Assembly (NCBI GenBank): GCA_030762895.1
Contig: CM061068.1
Coordinates: 83,397,840 to 83,461,839, forward strand
Origin: Sophora flavescens
Lineage: Eukaryota > Streptophyta > Magnoliopsida > Fabales > Fabaceae
DNA: 64,000 bases
Direction: 5' to 3'
Shown here: piece after piece, positions 45,320-56,990 of the stretch
Layout of the letters: every line of letters begins with the position of its first letter
Position numbering within the stretch: position 1 is the stretch's first letter
The notes under the pieces: generated by a model
What the model saw: only the letters and a program-made list of their open reading frames with translations
Database searches by the model: none
Told to the model about the DNA's origin: nothing
Made by a program: the position numbers and the translations under genes

Positions 45320-47677
45320 TGTAACACCCCCTTGGGCATTACATGACTAACTCAAATTCGTAAAAACATATTAAATAAAAAGAAATGCTGGTTTCTTTCG
45401 GAAAATAAAATTTTCTGGTATCCTTAACCTTACTCTAAAATGGTTATGATTTTTTTTTTCTTTTATTCCTTTCTCCATATAAACAAACGTCATAAATATA
45501 TACATCATCATACTTATACATCAAGACCTTCATAACAACAGGTCATTTCCAAAGTCACAACATCAAGAAATAAAAACATAACTATAACTTAGCGATAGTC
45601 TGGCACCACAACTCAAAAACAATGGCTCTCAGCAGCCAGATATACAGACTATTCTCAAGAAGGTATAACACAACCTAATGTCCTAGTTGAGCTGGTTACT
45701 CCAACCGATAAGGAAGGCCCCTGAGGTCATCCCTATGATCAATGGCTCTTCTCAGTTATCGGGACTAATGTCCTCAAGTAAAACAGGGAACTCCTCTGCA
45801 ACGTCTGTATTCGTGTCCCACAGTACAACATCAAGAACCAAGAAAACAGATATATTGCAAAGGTGAGATACCGACAAATGAGTTTTATCATGATAACTAC
45901 ATGCACGACACACAAAAACATAATATACATCTATATATATAACACATGAATCCACAGAATAAAGATAAAGCTTAAAACAATGGGATTCATACCCGACAGT
46001 CATTGTAACTTATAAGAATGCAAGACACTTCAACAATCATCATCTAACTTTGATATTTATTCTCGTTACTGTTCTTTTTCGTTTCGTTCTTTCTTTGTCG
46101 AGGCTCACAGCTCACTACTGTACTTACTTTGACATCGAGTTCATTCATTCTTAACACAAGACGTGCAGTCAAATGTGACAACTGGGACTTTAACCCGCAA
46201 CACACATAACACAAAGTCAAGTGTGCCAACTGGGAGTTTAACCCACGACACACTGGACACAAATTCAAAATTTGCCAACTGGGACTCTAACTCACGACAC
46301 ACAAGATAGAGATTCAAATGTGCCAACTGGGACTCTAACCCACGACACACAAGACATGGATTCAAATGTGACAATTGGGACTCTAAGACACACAAGATAT
46401 GGATTCAAATGTGCCAACTAGGACTCTAACCCACGACACACATGACACATAGTCCACATACTTACTCTGAGGAACACTAGCCCGACGTTTCAGTCATCTA
46501 GGTCCTCACAACTTCCACTTTTAACACAGTTTTCGTTCTACGAGAAACAACTTATCAAAACAAAACTCTGAAAAACTTATCCAAGTTTATTGGAAAGGTT
46601 TTCGCTGACTTAAAACTCTTTTGCAGGAAATTCTTTTCCGCTAAAATACGTTTATAAAAAGTTAAATCACAACGTAGTTCAATTTTTCTTAACTCATTTT
46701 CTTTTGAAATCCCTTTTCCGAAAACACATCAATTCATTGAAAATTTATTTCCTAGCACGGTTTTATCCAAAAGGATCAAACATCCCTCATAGTTCTGCTG
46801 TAAATCACATTTCTAAATTATCATATGTTTTGGAACAAATCTTCTTGTAAAATCAAAATGACTTTCTATTTGACAAAAGTTTTTCCCGTCCACATTAAAA
46901 TTATTTTTGGAACAAAATTTATCGAAATTACTAATTATTTTATTTTTGAATTTATTTCGAAAAAATCAGCGTAAGTGTAATTTTTTCACGGTTTCGTCCT
47001 CACTGTCACTCATTGACTTATTCTTTCATCAAAATATCATTAAAACATTATTTTCCACATTTCCTTCCACTTCCATAAATTAAACACTTAAGTTGTTCCC
47101 TTAAAGTTTTTAACCTCAATATACTTGAGCACTGACCACTGTCAAGCTTTCAGTCAATCATTCAAACAACAATTAATCCATACATCACAGTTATAACAGA
47201 TATCACAGTTATAACACACGTCTCAGTTACAACATACATCACATAAGCCACAAAAACCACATAACCCATATAAACTACATAATCAACACGTAATAAATAA
47301 ATCAAACAACATGATATCACTACAATTAATTATACCGACAACCCACAGATAGCATGTAGCTATCAAAAACCCATCAGGTAAACTACCTTTAACTCTTGAA
47401 GTTTGTCTTTGATTCTCGGTTCCTCCTCACAACTCAATTACAACAACTAACAATTATCCTTCACAACAAACAACACAACAAGTTAAACATTGAGCAAAAA
47501 TTCATCTAACTAACTATGATTAGGATTCAGCCTTCATGAGATAAATAGGCTAGGCATTTCAAAAATTCTTAAGCTTTTGGATCAATGATCCTAGAGTATT
47601 AGAAAGACTTAAAACAATTACCATAAGTCAAAAATTGAAACAAAACCATCTAACTCATCTAGAGTTAGGGTTCGGTC
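45320..47677. repeat. Partial TGTAACACC-type LTR
   Basis: Starts TGTAACACCCCCTTGGGC at 45320 and is interrupted at 47678 by the next element. It holds the minisatellite at 46140-46450 and otherwise AT-rich sequence. No gene; the far end is not seen. Confidence 0.6.
46140..46450. repeat. Minisatellite, about 51-bp unit, six copies
   Basis: Units with GCCAACTGGGACTCTAACCC and CACGACACACAAG, imperfect, head to tail. The repetitive ORF on the minus strand only reflects the repeat. Confidence 0.85.
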
Positions 47678-48649
47678 TGTGACACCCTCTACCCCGCATG
47701 CATTCAAAAGCAATAACACATATATAAAAGAGAGAGAACACATTCAAATATATATAATTATCAAAACCGGGCAGAGATTGCCGCATTGTAACATAACATG
47801 GAAATAACCAAAACATGTTTATAAAGAACACATAACATAAAACAAAACCATAAATGAACCCAACCCCGATGTCACACTATAGGCTGGTATAACCAATCTG
47901 ATAAAACAACTCGGATACGACTGGAAACAATGAAATAACCACTAAAAACGGAAATCCTATCTACGAGTTGCGGCTCCTCAAAGTCACTCCTCAACTGGCT
48001 GCACATCGACCTCTGCATAAACGATACATGCGATAAACAAGAAACTTATAGATAGGGAGTAAGAAACATATATATGAATATAATGGCAAGGAAGCAGTTA
48101 GCAAGACGAGAATACATCAAACAAGCATATTATATCAAACAGCAATATCATGACAATCATCATCATATAACGTGTATGCTATGCAATACAGTTCTGCTCC
48201 ACTCCTCTACTATGCACTTGGATCCAAACTGACTCAGGATGCCAACTTTAGGGATACATTTCCACATTGGCCAATAAGCACCAACGCCGGGGCAATCCAA
48301 AAAACCATGGGTAGACCCCTAGGACAGCCGACACATCTTATTCTCGGATGTGCCACCACGGTGTATACTTGATTCCCTTTCGAACGAACCCCGCGGACGG
48401 CCAAATCGTCTTACACACGGACGACCTCCCCTATGTTGTAAAACCTCCAATCAACATCTCCGATGCATGAATCCATGGCAAACAACATAACCACAACCAC
48501 CACCTCCGCTTGGGCCCATAGGCTACCCAAGTTTTAACACCATGAACACCTAGACCACTCGGCTATCGAGGATTATCGTTAACATTTCGTATTCATTAAT
48601 TAATCACTCTAGTTGTTCTACACTAGAGATTACCACCTTGCCCATTAAG

Positions 48650-48795
48650 CATCACGACCCCCTTGGAGCGAACACTAGGTTACCAAGGTACATCATCTTA
48701 TCACTTGGAGAGAACACTAGGCTACCAAGGTACAACATCTTAATGCTTGGAGCAGACACTAGGTTACCAAGGTACAACATCTTATCACTTGTATT
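48650..48795. repeat. 51-bp minisatellite, three copies
   Basis: Repeats of CTTGGAGCGAACACTAGGTT and ACCAAGGTACAWCATCTTA in the LTR. Confidence 0.85.
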
Positions 48796-48892
48796 TGGTC
48801 TTCATGTTCCGTTGGTATTTTATTAGTCTTTTATAGAGCATTTGGGGTGACAACCCCTGCTTCAGGTTCTGTTCTATGTTCTGTTCTGAATA

Positions 48893-49040
48893 GGTGAGCA
48901 CGGTTGTGCTCACCCCTCAGCACGGTCGTGCTGAGCTCACAGTCAAGCACAATCATGCTGACTGTTGAGCATGGTCGTGCTTAAGTAGCGCGCCCATTTC
49001 TGGGTTTGAATGGGAGCACGCGTTGAGCACGAGCGTACTC
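48893..49040. repeat. Array of AGCACGGTCGTGCT near-palindromes
   Basis: Six or more units such as GAGCACGGTTGTGCTC and CAGCACGGTCGTGCTG in the transcribed part of the LTR. A smaller cluster at 49800-49860 lies directly upstream of the TATA box (minus). Confidence 0.82.
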
Positions 49041-50213
49041 AAGTGCGCGTGCTGCTGTTCTGGGCAGAAGGGTCATATACCCTATTGCCACTTATTCTGG
49101 GACATCTCAGATTCAAATCTAAGGGTTCTTACTAATCCATTGATCACAGCTTCATTCATCTTAACTGCTCTAGCTTCATTAATAGTCATGTCTTATCATC
49201 ATGGGGAATTAATCCTTTAATCATAGCTTCGTTATTAATGTTCCTAGAACACTTACTAATCAATCCTAGAGTATTTAACTAAGCCCTATGAACATAACCT
49301 TACCTCTCACACTATATTCATGTCTCATGAACAACTGGGATAAACATCCCTTAAATCTCATTTATCATCGTTAATGTATTTTAACGTCTTTAACATCATT
49401 GTTGGCATCAGTATTCTCAACAATCAACACTCATAATGAGCACAACACAACAACAGACTCATACCAACACTCGATAATGTGGTAAACTAGACACATTCCC
49501 TCCAGCGGATCGACGAGTTCCCAAAGCCTTGGCCAAACAAGAAGAAGACAACCAATTAGTCTCTAGATCTAATAAATAGAAAAGAGACTAAGATAGAGGG
49601 AAGACAACGTTACCTCAAACTATACTATCGCGCTACTTCTCGCCCACAACTAGAGCAAGTACACCAAGAACTTCAAGGGGTTCAAGGGGAGGGGAGGGAA
49701 GGGAAGAGGTTTCTGTCGCAGTAGGATTGTCCAAAGTGACAAAAAGAGGGTTTGGGTCGCAAACCTCATGGAAATGCTCTACTTATAGACTGAGACCTGG
49801 GCACGACCTTGCTCCCTGTTGAGCACGGCCAAGCTCAATTCCTAAGCACGAGGCACTCAAAGATTGTACTGTGAGACCATCTAAACGATCTAATTGGCCA
49901 AAAATATAGAATAATACTTGTATATGATTATCTTAGCTTTCCAACGCCACAAATATCACATTGATCGGACATCTAGAACTCAAGATATGGCCAAAACGGT
50001 GAAACATGTTACTTGGACTCTAAAAGGATCGAACCTTTCTAAGGCTAAACTTCCCCAAACATGAACTTAGGCATCAAAAACAAACATAACAAGCATAAAA
50101 AACATATATATAACATATATGAAAGCACTAAGCTTATTTATGAAAAACGGGATGTTACAATTCCACCCCCCTTATAAAAATTTCGTCCTCGAAATTTCTA
50201 TCACCTCAACTGG

Positions 50214-51287
50214 TTAACTTTCACCAATTAAGATCGTACCTTGGGTTGAGTCCTTGGACTCGGAGACTCCAGCTCCACTAAGAGAGTAGACCCTCCCAGT
50301 TGTCTTCAGTAGATTGACTTGAGGCTTCTGATTCCTGATAACATTCTGTGGCTCCGACTTCTCTTCTTCACAGTTCCGACGGAAGTGGCCATACTTGCCA
50401 CACTTGAAACAGATGATTTCCGGCTCCTTGCAATTGATGGGTATAATGACCTTCTCCACATTTACCACACTTGATAGACCTAGAGGAATCCCAGTCCTTA
50501 AGCTTACCTACTGAGAATCGCTGCTCCTTTCCATTCCTCGTGAAGTCCCGACCGATCGGAGCCAGACACTGTCTTTCTTCGTCCTTCTGATCATCATCCT
50601 TACTGCTCTGTACATCTGAACTCTTACGACTTGCGATCCTGGACTTTTAAGAATCCTCGAAGATTCGCACTTGTTCACCAAGGTGGAAAAAACTCAGATC
50701 TCCTGGTAGATAATAGCCTGCTTGATTTCTGGACGCAGACCGGCCTCAAACTTTACGCACTTGGAGCGGTCGTCCGACATATACTGGTACAATGTGTAGT
50801 AATGACCGAGCTCCTCAAACTTAGCCGTATACTCTCCTACTGACATGTTGCCCTGCTTCAGCGTCAGAAACTCCATCTCAATTTTGTCCTTGATGTCCGC
50901 CGGAAAGTACTTCTCGAGAAACCTGTCCTTAAGTACTGTCCATGTGATCATAGTACCTTCTTCCTTGATATGTTGACGACGGTTCTTCCACCAATGTTCA
51001 GCCTCCTCTGTCATTATAAAGGTCCCAAAGATGACCTTCTGTTGTTCGTTGCATCCCATAGCTCGGAATATCTTCTCAGTCTCCCTCGGCCACAATAAAG
51101 CTCCCTCTGGGTCGTAAGCTCCCTTAAAAGATGGCGGGTTGTTTCGCTGGAACTTGCCCAATCTCTGAAACTCAGCTGGTCCATCATTGTTGTTGTTCTG
51201 GTTTTGTCCTATGGCGTTTGCGAGCAGTGCCAAAGCATCGGCGATCGCTTGGTCGTTCTTACCTCTTCCTGCCATTGGTTCCTGCAT
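50214..51287 (-). pseudogene. Gypsy gag with zinc knuckle and truncated protease start
   Basis: Gag from ATG 51287: a short helical N-terminus (IADALALLANAIGQNQ), NNPPSFKGAYDPEGALLW, then the retrotransposon gag core (WWKNRRQH, WTVLKDRFLEKYFP, GNMSVGEYTAKFEEL) to a stop at 50694. The frame shifts between 50470 and 50690, and the CCHC knuckle CFKCGKYGHFRRNC follows at about 50375-50415. GRVYSLSGAGVSES (about 50270-50310) is the segment just before the protease active site. It stops before DSGA, so protease and all of pol are absent. The gag part is typical of chromovirus-like Ty3/gypsy elements. Confidence 0.85.
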
Positions 51288-51442
51288 TTACCCGAGACAA
51301 CAGTTAAACACAGGGAACCAAGGAAGAAGGTCTAACAGTTCTTAATACTAGAGCATCATTATCTATAACAAGTATAGATAGTTCAAACAAAACACACAGA
51401 AGAACCGCAATAGACTCATACCACGTCCGGGTAGGGCCGAAC

Positions 51443-51457
51443 TGCTCTGATACCACT
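51443..51457 (-). promoter_or_regulatory. Primer-binding site (initiator tRNA-Met)
   Basis: GCTCTGATACCACTA on the plus strand, that is TGGTATCAGAGC on the element strand, next to the LTR end at 51461. Confidence 0.85.
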
Positions 51458-51950
51458 AAATGTGACACCCTCTACCCTACATGCATTCAAAAGCGATAAC
51501 ACATATATAAAAGAGAGAGAACACATGCAAATATATATAATTATCAAAACCGGGCAAATACTGCCTCATTGTAAAATAACGCGGAAATAACCAAAACATT
51601 TTTATTGAGACGCCCCGACGTCCCATTAAAGAAAACCCAAAATATTAAGACCTAATTTCTTTATTATCGTTAAGCGGATATATTAAAAACGGCGGAAAAT
51701 TAAAACTTAAAATATAAAACAGTAAACATACATGCAGAAACATAACCATATATATATACATCATATCCTAATACAATACGGTAGAGGGAATACCATCAGT
51801 GGGATCCCAATAGGTACAAACTGGTGACATCAGTAAAATACATCAAAGAACAAAGGAAAGATGCCTCCCCGATTCTCTCCACACCCAGTCCCCTCTCAAA
51901 ATACAGCAAAATCCTTACTCACTCCTAACTAACGGCACTAGCCCAAGCCA

Positions 51951-52589
51951 TCATATGCTACCACCCTTGCCAGCATCCCGTGGTCCGGCAGGTCCAGATA
52001 CTCCTCCGCTCCCACAGGAAGAGCTCCGATCCCACTGCCTCTGGAACATCTGTCTGTATGGCCGATTATCTCTGGGATGCAGCCATCTGGAAGACACCCA
52101 AGAAGACTCTGAAACAGTGGCCCGGACCTCTAGAGGTGCTGGTACCTCTGGAAGGGGCAACAGGTCCTGGGCTGGAGCAATCGGGCCATCCTCCTGCATG
52201 GGTGCCAACTCTGGCTCTGGTACTGGTGCGGGTGCAGGTGTCGGTGCAAGCCCTGGTACAAGTACATCGAAGGGTACCATGAAGGGGACGGGATCCATGC
52301 CTGGCATCAGCAGCATCGGTGGTATATGTCCATCAGGCTGTCCTAACGGGAAGGGAAAGGTCATGCCAAAACGGAACGTGCCGACAAAACCAATGGGAGC
52401 TCCCAGCCCCAGTCCTGAAGTGATGGACATCGGACCCGTATATACAGCAAAACGGGTGACTGGGTCCACTAGCCACCCATTTGGATCAACGTACTCCACC
52501 TCAAAGGTCCCCGAGAGGGGAAACCCTGGATCCTGGATCATCCATGGATGGTCCCAGTGCTCCATCTGTACTAGCTGGGTCTGAGGTAC
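51951..52589 (-). CDS. LTR-resident ORF, copy 2 (open), unknown function
   Basis: Open reading from the acceptor-like CTTGTACCTCAG at about 52590 to the stop at 51951-51953; the first ATG after the acceptor is at 52574 and another at 52550. Protein about 208 aa: N-terminal DPGFPLSG, GWLVDPVTRFAVYTGP and GAPIGFVGTFRFGMTFPF, a Pro/Ala/Met-rich middle (PVPFMVP, then PTPAPAPVPEPELAP) and a Ser/Arg/Gly-rich C-terminus (SSRWLHPRDNRPYRQM). Upstream open codons to 52652 are probably intron. No zinc knuckle, protease or known fold is recognised, and no membrane segment in the main part. It is sense to the LTR. Copy 1 shows the same protein with mostly silent differences. A real coding region is likely; its role is unknown. 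Confidence 0.65.
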   Translation of the reverse strand, partial: VPQTQLVQMEHWDHPWMIQDPGFPLSGTFEVEYVDPNGWLVDPVTRFAVYTGPMSITSGLGLGAPIGFVGTFRFGMTFPFPLGQPDGHIPPMLLMPGMDPVPFMVPFDVLVPGLAPTPAPAPVPEPELAPMQEDGPIAPAQDLLPLPEVPAPLEVRATVSESSWVSSRWLHPRDNRPYRQMFQRQWDRSSSCGSGGVSGPAGPRDAGKGGSI

Positions 52590-52713
52590 AAGATATATAT
52601 ATGCACAAAACACACAACACAAGAAAAGGGATAAAAAGTAATATAATGTCAAACGTGGAAAAGGTTTAGCAACATTTAATTCTATAACAGCACACTAAAC
52701 ACCCGTCTCCAAG

Positions 52714-52715
<2 letters not shown>

Positions 52716-52760
<45 letters not shown>
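52716..52760. repeat. (TA)n microsatellite
   Basis: About 22 TA dinucleotides in the second 3-kb-class LTR, in the presumed intron upstream of the ORF. Confidence 0.92.
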
Positions 52761-52761
<1 letters not shown>

Positions 52762-54429
52762 CACAAATCATCCCCAATCCACGTCTAAGATGTTTCATCA
52801 TCAGGTATCCGCCATATCCGGATATCCAACAATGACACGTCCCAGAGGCCCCGACGCACACCCTCGTCTGCGGATGGAGGATACCCATGCAAAGCAATGG
52901 CACTATAGCTACACAATTTGGTGCACACCTCTGAACCACGGCCAGGGTGCTCATGCAAAGCATGAACTATAGTTGCAACTAAATTGAAATAATGTCCGGG
53001 ACGGTCCGTTGTTAGCCTAACCCAGGGAATTCTCCTTCCAAGGACTAGGCCCCAAAGACCATGTTTCAGGTCCACCATACCATGTTTCAGGTCACCCCCT
53101 AGTGCCCTAACCGCTCATCATAATCTCATAGATAAGCTCAATAATAATCTCATGTCATCAATCTCATCATCATCATATCACAGTAACTATCTCGGTTAGG
53201 CACTGCTAGTACATATAGTATGAATTCCCCAATACATCATCATATCTCAACATAACTTATCCCTTACTCAACCTCTAAGCATAATCATAACACTCATCAC
53301 AACATACCATCATATCATCAAAATCATCATCAATACCATCATGTCATGAAATCATCATTTCATTCATATCATCATTTCCAAAATAATCATCATTACCAAT
53401 AATAATAAATAATAATAATAATATAACATGTTCATAACATAATTACATACTCGTAACATCATCATCCATCAATTACCAATATCATACCAACCAGTCAAAT
53501 CAGTCAAAGCAGACAATCATTATATAGTAAAATAATATATTTTAGACGTAACGGCGATAAACGCACAATTTCCATATCATCATTGGTACCACTAGGTAGT
53601 CCCCAACGTGATATGGATATTGTCTGTTACTGGCTCTCATTTTAGGGTTTTGGTCGCCCTACGCCATTATCGAATTAAATGTAATTGCACCGTTTCCGAC
53701 GTTAAATGGTTTCATTCCCCCACCTGAAGAACGTACGACCTCGGAAACACTACGAGATCACTCCTACTCAACTCCTTTCGAATCTGCCTCACACCGAACG
53801 ACATCCTCGAATCTCCGATATCCCACCTAAACACATTTTGAAAGACACAAAATAAGAAACTGAAAAATCTGCAGTAAACAATACAAGATCCACCACTGTT
53901 TTGGCTATATATATCACAATCTAGACCTTTTTTAAAAAACTTTGACCATTGAGAATAAAGAACTACCTTTCCTTTACCTTCTCCAAAAATTTCATCTCGA
54001 TCCAACGGTGAACGAGCCTAAGATGAACCTTCCAAGGTGACTGGTCAGGAGCAACATGGGTTGAGTTTCTCTCCCTCTTCTAAGCTAAATAACTCACACT
54101 CTGGGGATTACTCAGAAGTTTCAACCGTTGGATATGAAATAATATCAACCTAGAACCTCTCTATGAAATTGTAACACGATCTAACGATGGAAGAAGGTGT
54201 TGTGAGGGATTTAGAGAGGCTGCTCAACTTCAAACTTGAAGCTCTCAACAATGGAAGGTTTGGGTTTTGGTATCTCTCCTCCTATTTTATCTATTTCTAT
54301 CACTAGTTTTCTCTCGTCCTTTCTCTATATCTTTTCCTCTCTATCTATATTTGGTTCTTCTCTGTATTTTCCATCTGAAGAGGTTCAAATGAGGTGTTGA
54401 ACCTCTTTTATTTTTTTTCCAAGGCTGAT

Positions 54430-54562
54430 CACGGGCGCTCAGTGCCATTCACCAGCGCCCAGCGTTGGGCATGGAACCGAGGGCCTTTCATGTGTGACAC
54501 GTGTCAGTGCTGATCAGTGGCTGGGCGCTCAGCGCCACCCTCCAGCGCTCAGTGCTGGCCTT
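54430..54562. repeat. U3 array of GCGCTCAGCGC-type near-palindromes
   Basis: Units such as GGGCGCTCAGTGCC, CAGCGCCCAGCG and GGGCGCTCAGCGCC, in the same LTR position as the CGCTCGAGCG array of the solo LTR. Copies of one LTR family thus carry different words. Confidence 0.78.
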
Positions 54563-54590
54563 CTGGCAGCCACACAGATTTCGTGCGTTT

Positions 54591-54995
54591 ATTCGCTTTC
54601 TGTCCCGTTGGACGAGATTGTGAGCTATGCTTATTGCTGCTTTGTTGTCACAGTACAGCTTCAATGGAAGATCAACCTTCATCTTGAGTTCCTCCAAAAC
54701 TCTATAGATCCACAACTCTTCACAAATTCATTAGGCCATTGCTCTAAATTCAGCCTCAGCACTACTTCTAGCAACCACACCTTGTTTCTTGCTTCTCCAA
54801 GTTACTAGATTTCCCCCACACATAGGTACAATATCCCGAAGTTGATTTTCTGTAGGTGACTGATCCTGCACAATCTGCATCTGTAAATATTTCAACATTC
54901 CTCTCAGTAAAGAATTTTTGTAACAATGGATGCCACTTTCTTTGAAAAACAACCTTTTTTTAAGGACATTCATCTTCAGGGGGGAATTCACATGA
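54591..54995 (-). pseudogene. Copia RNase H fragment (minus strand)
   Basis: Minus-strand copia: LKMNVLKKRLFFKESG, FTERNVEIFTDADCAGS, YRKSTSGYC, RSSAEAEFRAMA and LYCDNKAAISIAHN, in several frames, ending QRDRKRI. The order fits the end of RT into RNase H. It joins the truncated LTR at 54590 and an oppositely oriented copia piece at about 54979-54995. Confidence 0.82.
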
Positions 54996-56594
54996 AGATT
55001 CTTTTGAAACCATTATTTTATCTGAAAATTCACACAATTCTGAGACTTATACTACTGCACCAATAGCAAATGACCAAGATTCGTTATCTGGATCTACTCC
55101 CATCATGAGTAAGGCTCCTGTGGAATATGGGTCTACATCTCTAAATCAAAACTCTGACAAACAATCCTTGGAAATTGATAATAATGATGAACTAATCGAA
55201 ACGCCACAACATGATGATTCTTGTGAAGAAGAAATTGACAGGTTCAAGGATGGTGACCGAAGGTGTGGAAAGTTCTTTGTTTCAAAAATCCATAAGAAAA
55301 GGAATGAAGAATCAACTCTCCAGCACAGTCATGAATCCGAACTGAGGGAAAATCCAATCAGTCAACCTGATACAGGCAACTCACCGTCTGAACCTAATTG
55401 TCACAATGAATTAGTTGAGGTAGACATCCCTATAGCGCTTAGAAAAGGTATTAGATCTTGTACTACGCATCCTTGGTCTAAATTTATGTCATATTCAAAT
55501 TTGTCTTCCTTTTTTGCTGTATTTACCTCACAGTTGTCTAGTACATAAGTTCCAAAAAATTTACAGGAAGCTCTAAAAATTCCAAAGTGGAAGGAAGCTG
55601 TTCTTGAGGAGATGAGAGCTCTTGAGAATAACAACACTTGGAGTGTTATGACCTTACCAGATGGGAAAAACACAATGGGTTGCAAATGGGTCTTCACTGT
55701 GAAGTATAATTCAGATGGATCCGTAGAAAGGTACAAGGCCCGCTTGGTGGCCAAGGGATTCATTCAAACTCATGGCATAGACTACTCGAAAACTTTTACT
55801 CCTGTGGCAAAATTGAACACTGTCGGATTATCTTATCCCTTGCTGCCAACTTAGATTGGTCTTTGCACCAACTGGATGTGAAGAATGCATTCCTCAATGG
55901 TGACCTAGAAGAAGAGGTATACATGGATGAGCCTCCTTGATTTGAAGAAAAATTTGGGTCAAATATGTGTAAATTAAAGAAGTCACTCTATGGGCTCAAA
56001 CAATCCCCGAGAGCATGGTTCGAAAGATTCACCCAGTCCATAAAGAAACATGGATACAGTCAAGGACAAGCTGATCACACTCTATTCACAAAATTTTCTT
56101 CTGATGGGAAGATTGCTACACTAATTGTCTATGTTGATGACATTGCTCTTACTGGGAATAATGTAATAGAGATGGGAAGACTGAAGAAAAATTTGGCAGC
56201 AGAATTTGAGATCAAGGATTTGGGAGCATTGAGATATTTTCTTGGCATGGAGGTTGCTCGATCCAAAAAGGGAATTGTGGTTTCCCGACGAAAGTACATT
56301 ATGGACCTTTTAAAGGAAATTGGAATGAGTGATTGCAGACCAGTCGATACCCCCATGGACCCAAATGTGAAACTTTGGGAGAAAGGCGATGTCCCTGTTG
56401 ATATTGGGAGATATCATAGATTAGTTGGCAAGTTAATCTACTTGTCTCATACTAGAGCTGATATTGCCTTTTTTGTGAGTGTTGTAAGCCAGTCTATGCA
56501 CTCCCCATATGAAGAACATCTTGAGGCAGTCTACAGAATTTTGAGCACTTGATAAGCAAGTTGGGCATGATAGATATCTATGCACCAACTTGAA
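54985..56594 (+). pseudogene. Copia RT region (plus strand), inverted relative to neighbours
   Basis: Starts in the integrase-RT linker (SHEDSFETIILSEN, about 54987), then KWKEAVLEEMRALENNNTW (about 55588), CKWVFTVKYNSDG, DVKNAFLNG (about 55878), LYGLKQSPRAWFERF (about 55985) and the catalytic YVDD (about 56131-56142), ending EAVYRIL. RNase H is deleted, and the last bases (KLGMIDIYAPT in frame, 56562-56590) are the extreme 3' end of a copia pol just before its PPT. Stops at 55546 and 55938 and a frameshift near 55820 break it. The flanking copia pieces are on the other strand. Confidence 0.85.
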
Positions 56595-56618
56595 GGGGGG
56601 GGGGGGGGGGGGGGGGGG
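56595..56618. repeat. G24 homopolymer
   Basis: Twenty-four consecutive G at the junction between the plus-strand copia end (PPT position, CAACTTGAAG) and the minus-strand integrase piece. Length may be affected by sequencing or assembly. Confidence 0.85.
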
Positions 56619-56990
56619 TGGAGAACCAGGAAAATATCCCTGATTTTATCCTCTTTGGGTCTATTTGATTTTGGATCAAAACACTTGTACCCTTTCTAGG
56701 TTGGAAAGTATCCAATAAAAACACATTTTATAGCACTTGGTACTAGCTTCCCAAGGTGCTTATGTTTATGAACAAATAGAGTAGAACCAAATATCTTCAA
56801 AGGTAAATTGGCTGAAAGACGAGCCATAGGAAAACACTCTTTAAAAATATGAAGGGGAGTTTGAAATTGTAAAACTTTGGACGGCATACGATTAATCAAA
56901 TATGCTGCAGTTAAAACGGCTTCACCCACAAGTATTTTGGAACTTTTGTTTCGAAGAGTAAGGCTCTAGCAACCTCTAGGATATGCCTAT
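56619..56990 (-). pseudogene. Copia integrase C-terminal fragment (minus strand)
   Basis: NRHILEVARALLFETKVPKY (about 56990-56930), WGEAVLTAAYLINRMPSKV-like (reads MGEAV), FGSTLFVHKHKHLGK and CVFIGYFPT, then a stop and KGYKCFDPKSN. This is the end of the integrase core and the GKGYKCF region of copia elements. With 54591-54995 it frames the plus-strand RT piece. Confidence 0.82.

Larger units (their letters stand above)
47678..50159 (-). repeat. 3' LTR of the gag-only gypsy element
   Basis: Contains a 51-bp three-copy minisatellite (48650-48795), AGCACGGTCGTGCT-type palindromes (48893-49040 and 49800-49860), a TATA-like box (minus TCTATAAGT, 49782-49790) and a splice- or leader-like purine-rich stretch (49670-49720). 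No gene. Confidence 0.8.
47678..51607 (-). mobile_element. Non-autonomous gypsy element with gag only
   Basis: Minus orientation. Left (3') LTR 47678-50159 (2482 bp, TGTGACACC to GATGTTACA), interior 50160-51460, right (5') LTR from 51461 that is cut at 51608 by another LTR. PPT at 50160-50176 (minus AAGGGGGGTGGAAT). The PBS for initiator tRNA-Met is next to the right LTR. The interior keeps gag and the very start of protease, then jumps to the GAGGACGAAATTTTTATAAG tail normal for chromovirus-like gypsy elements. No RT or integrase. Confidence 0.83.
51608..54590 (-). mobile_element. Second 3-kb-class LTR with internal ORF, truncated
   Basis: Starts TGAGACGCCCCGACGTCCC inside the right LTR of the gag-only element. 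It aligns with the solo LTR 40954-43952 over most of its length. It is cut at about 54590 by copia sequence, so the last few hundred bases are missing. It contains the LTR-resident ORF, a (TA)n tract and a palindrome array. Non-coding elsewhere; 52800-54400 matches 42050-43390 in part. Confidence 0.8.

Noticed and set aside
46044..46395. Repetitive ORFs on the minus strand
   Set aside because: They only translate the 51-bp minisatellite.
51955..52584. Plus-strand ORF of 209 codons opposite the LTR-resident ORF
   Set aside because: The homologous plus-strand frame is open in copy 1 as well, but most differences fall at third positions of the minus-strand frame, so the minus frame is the coding one.
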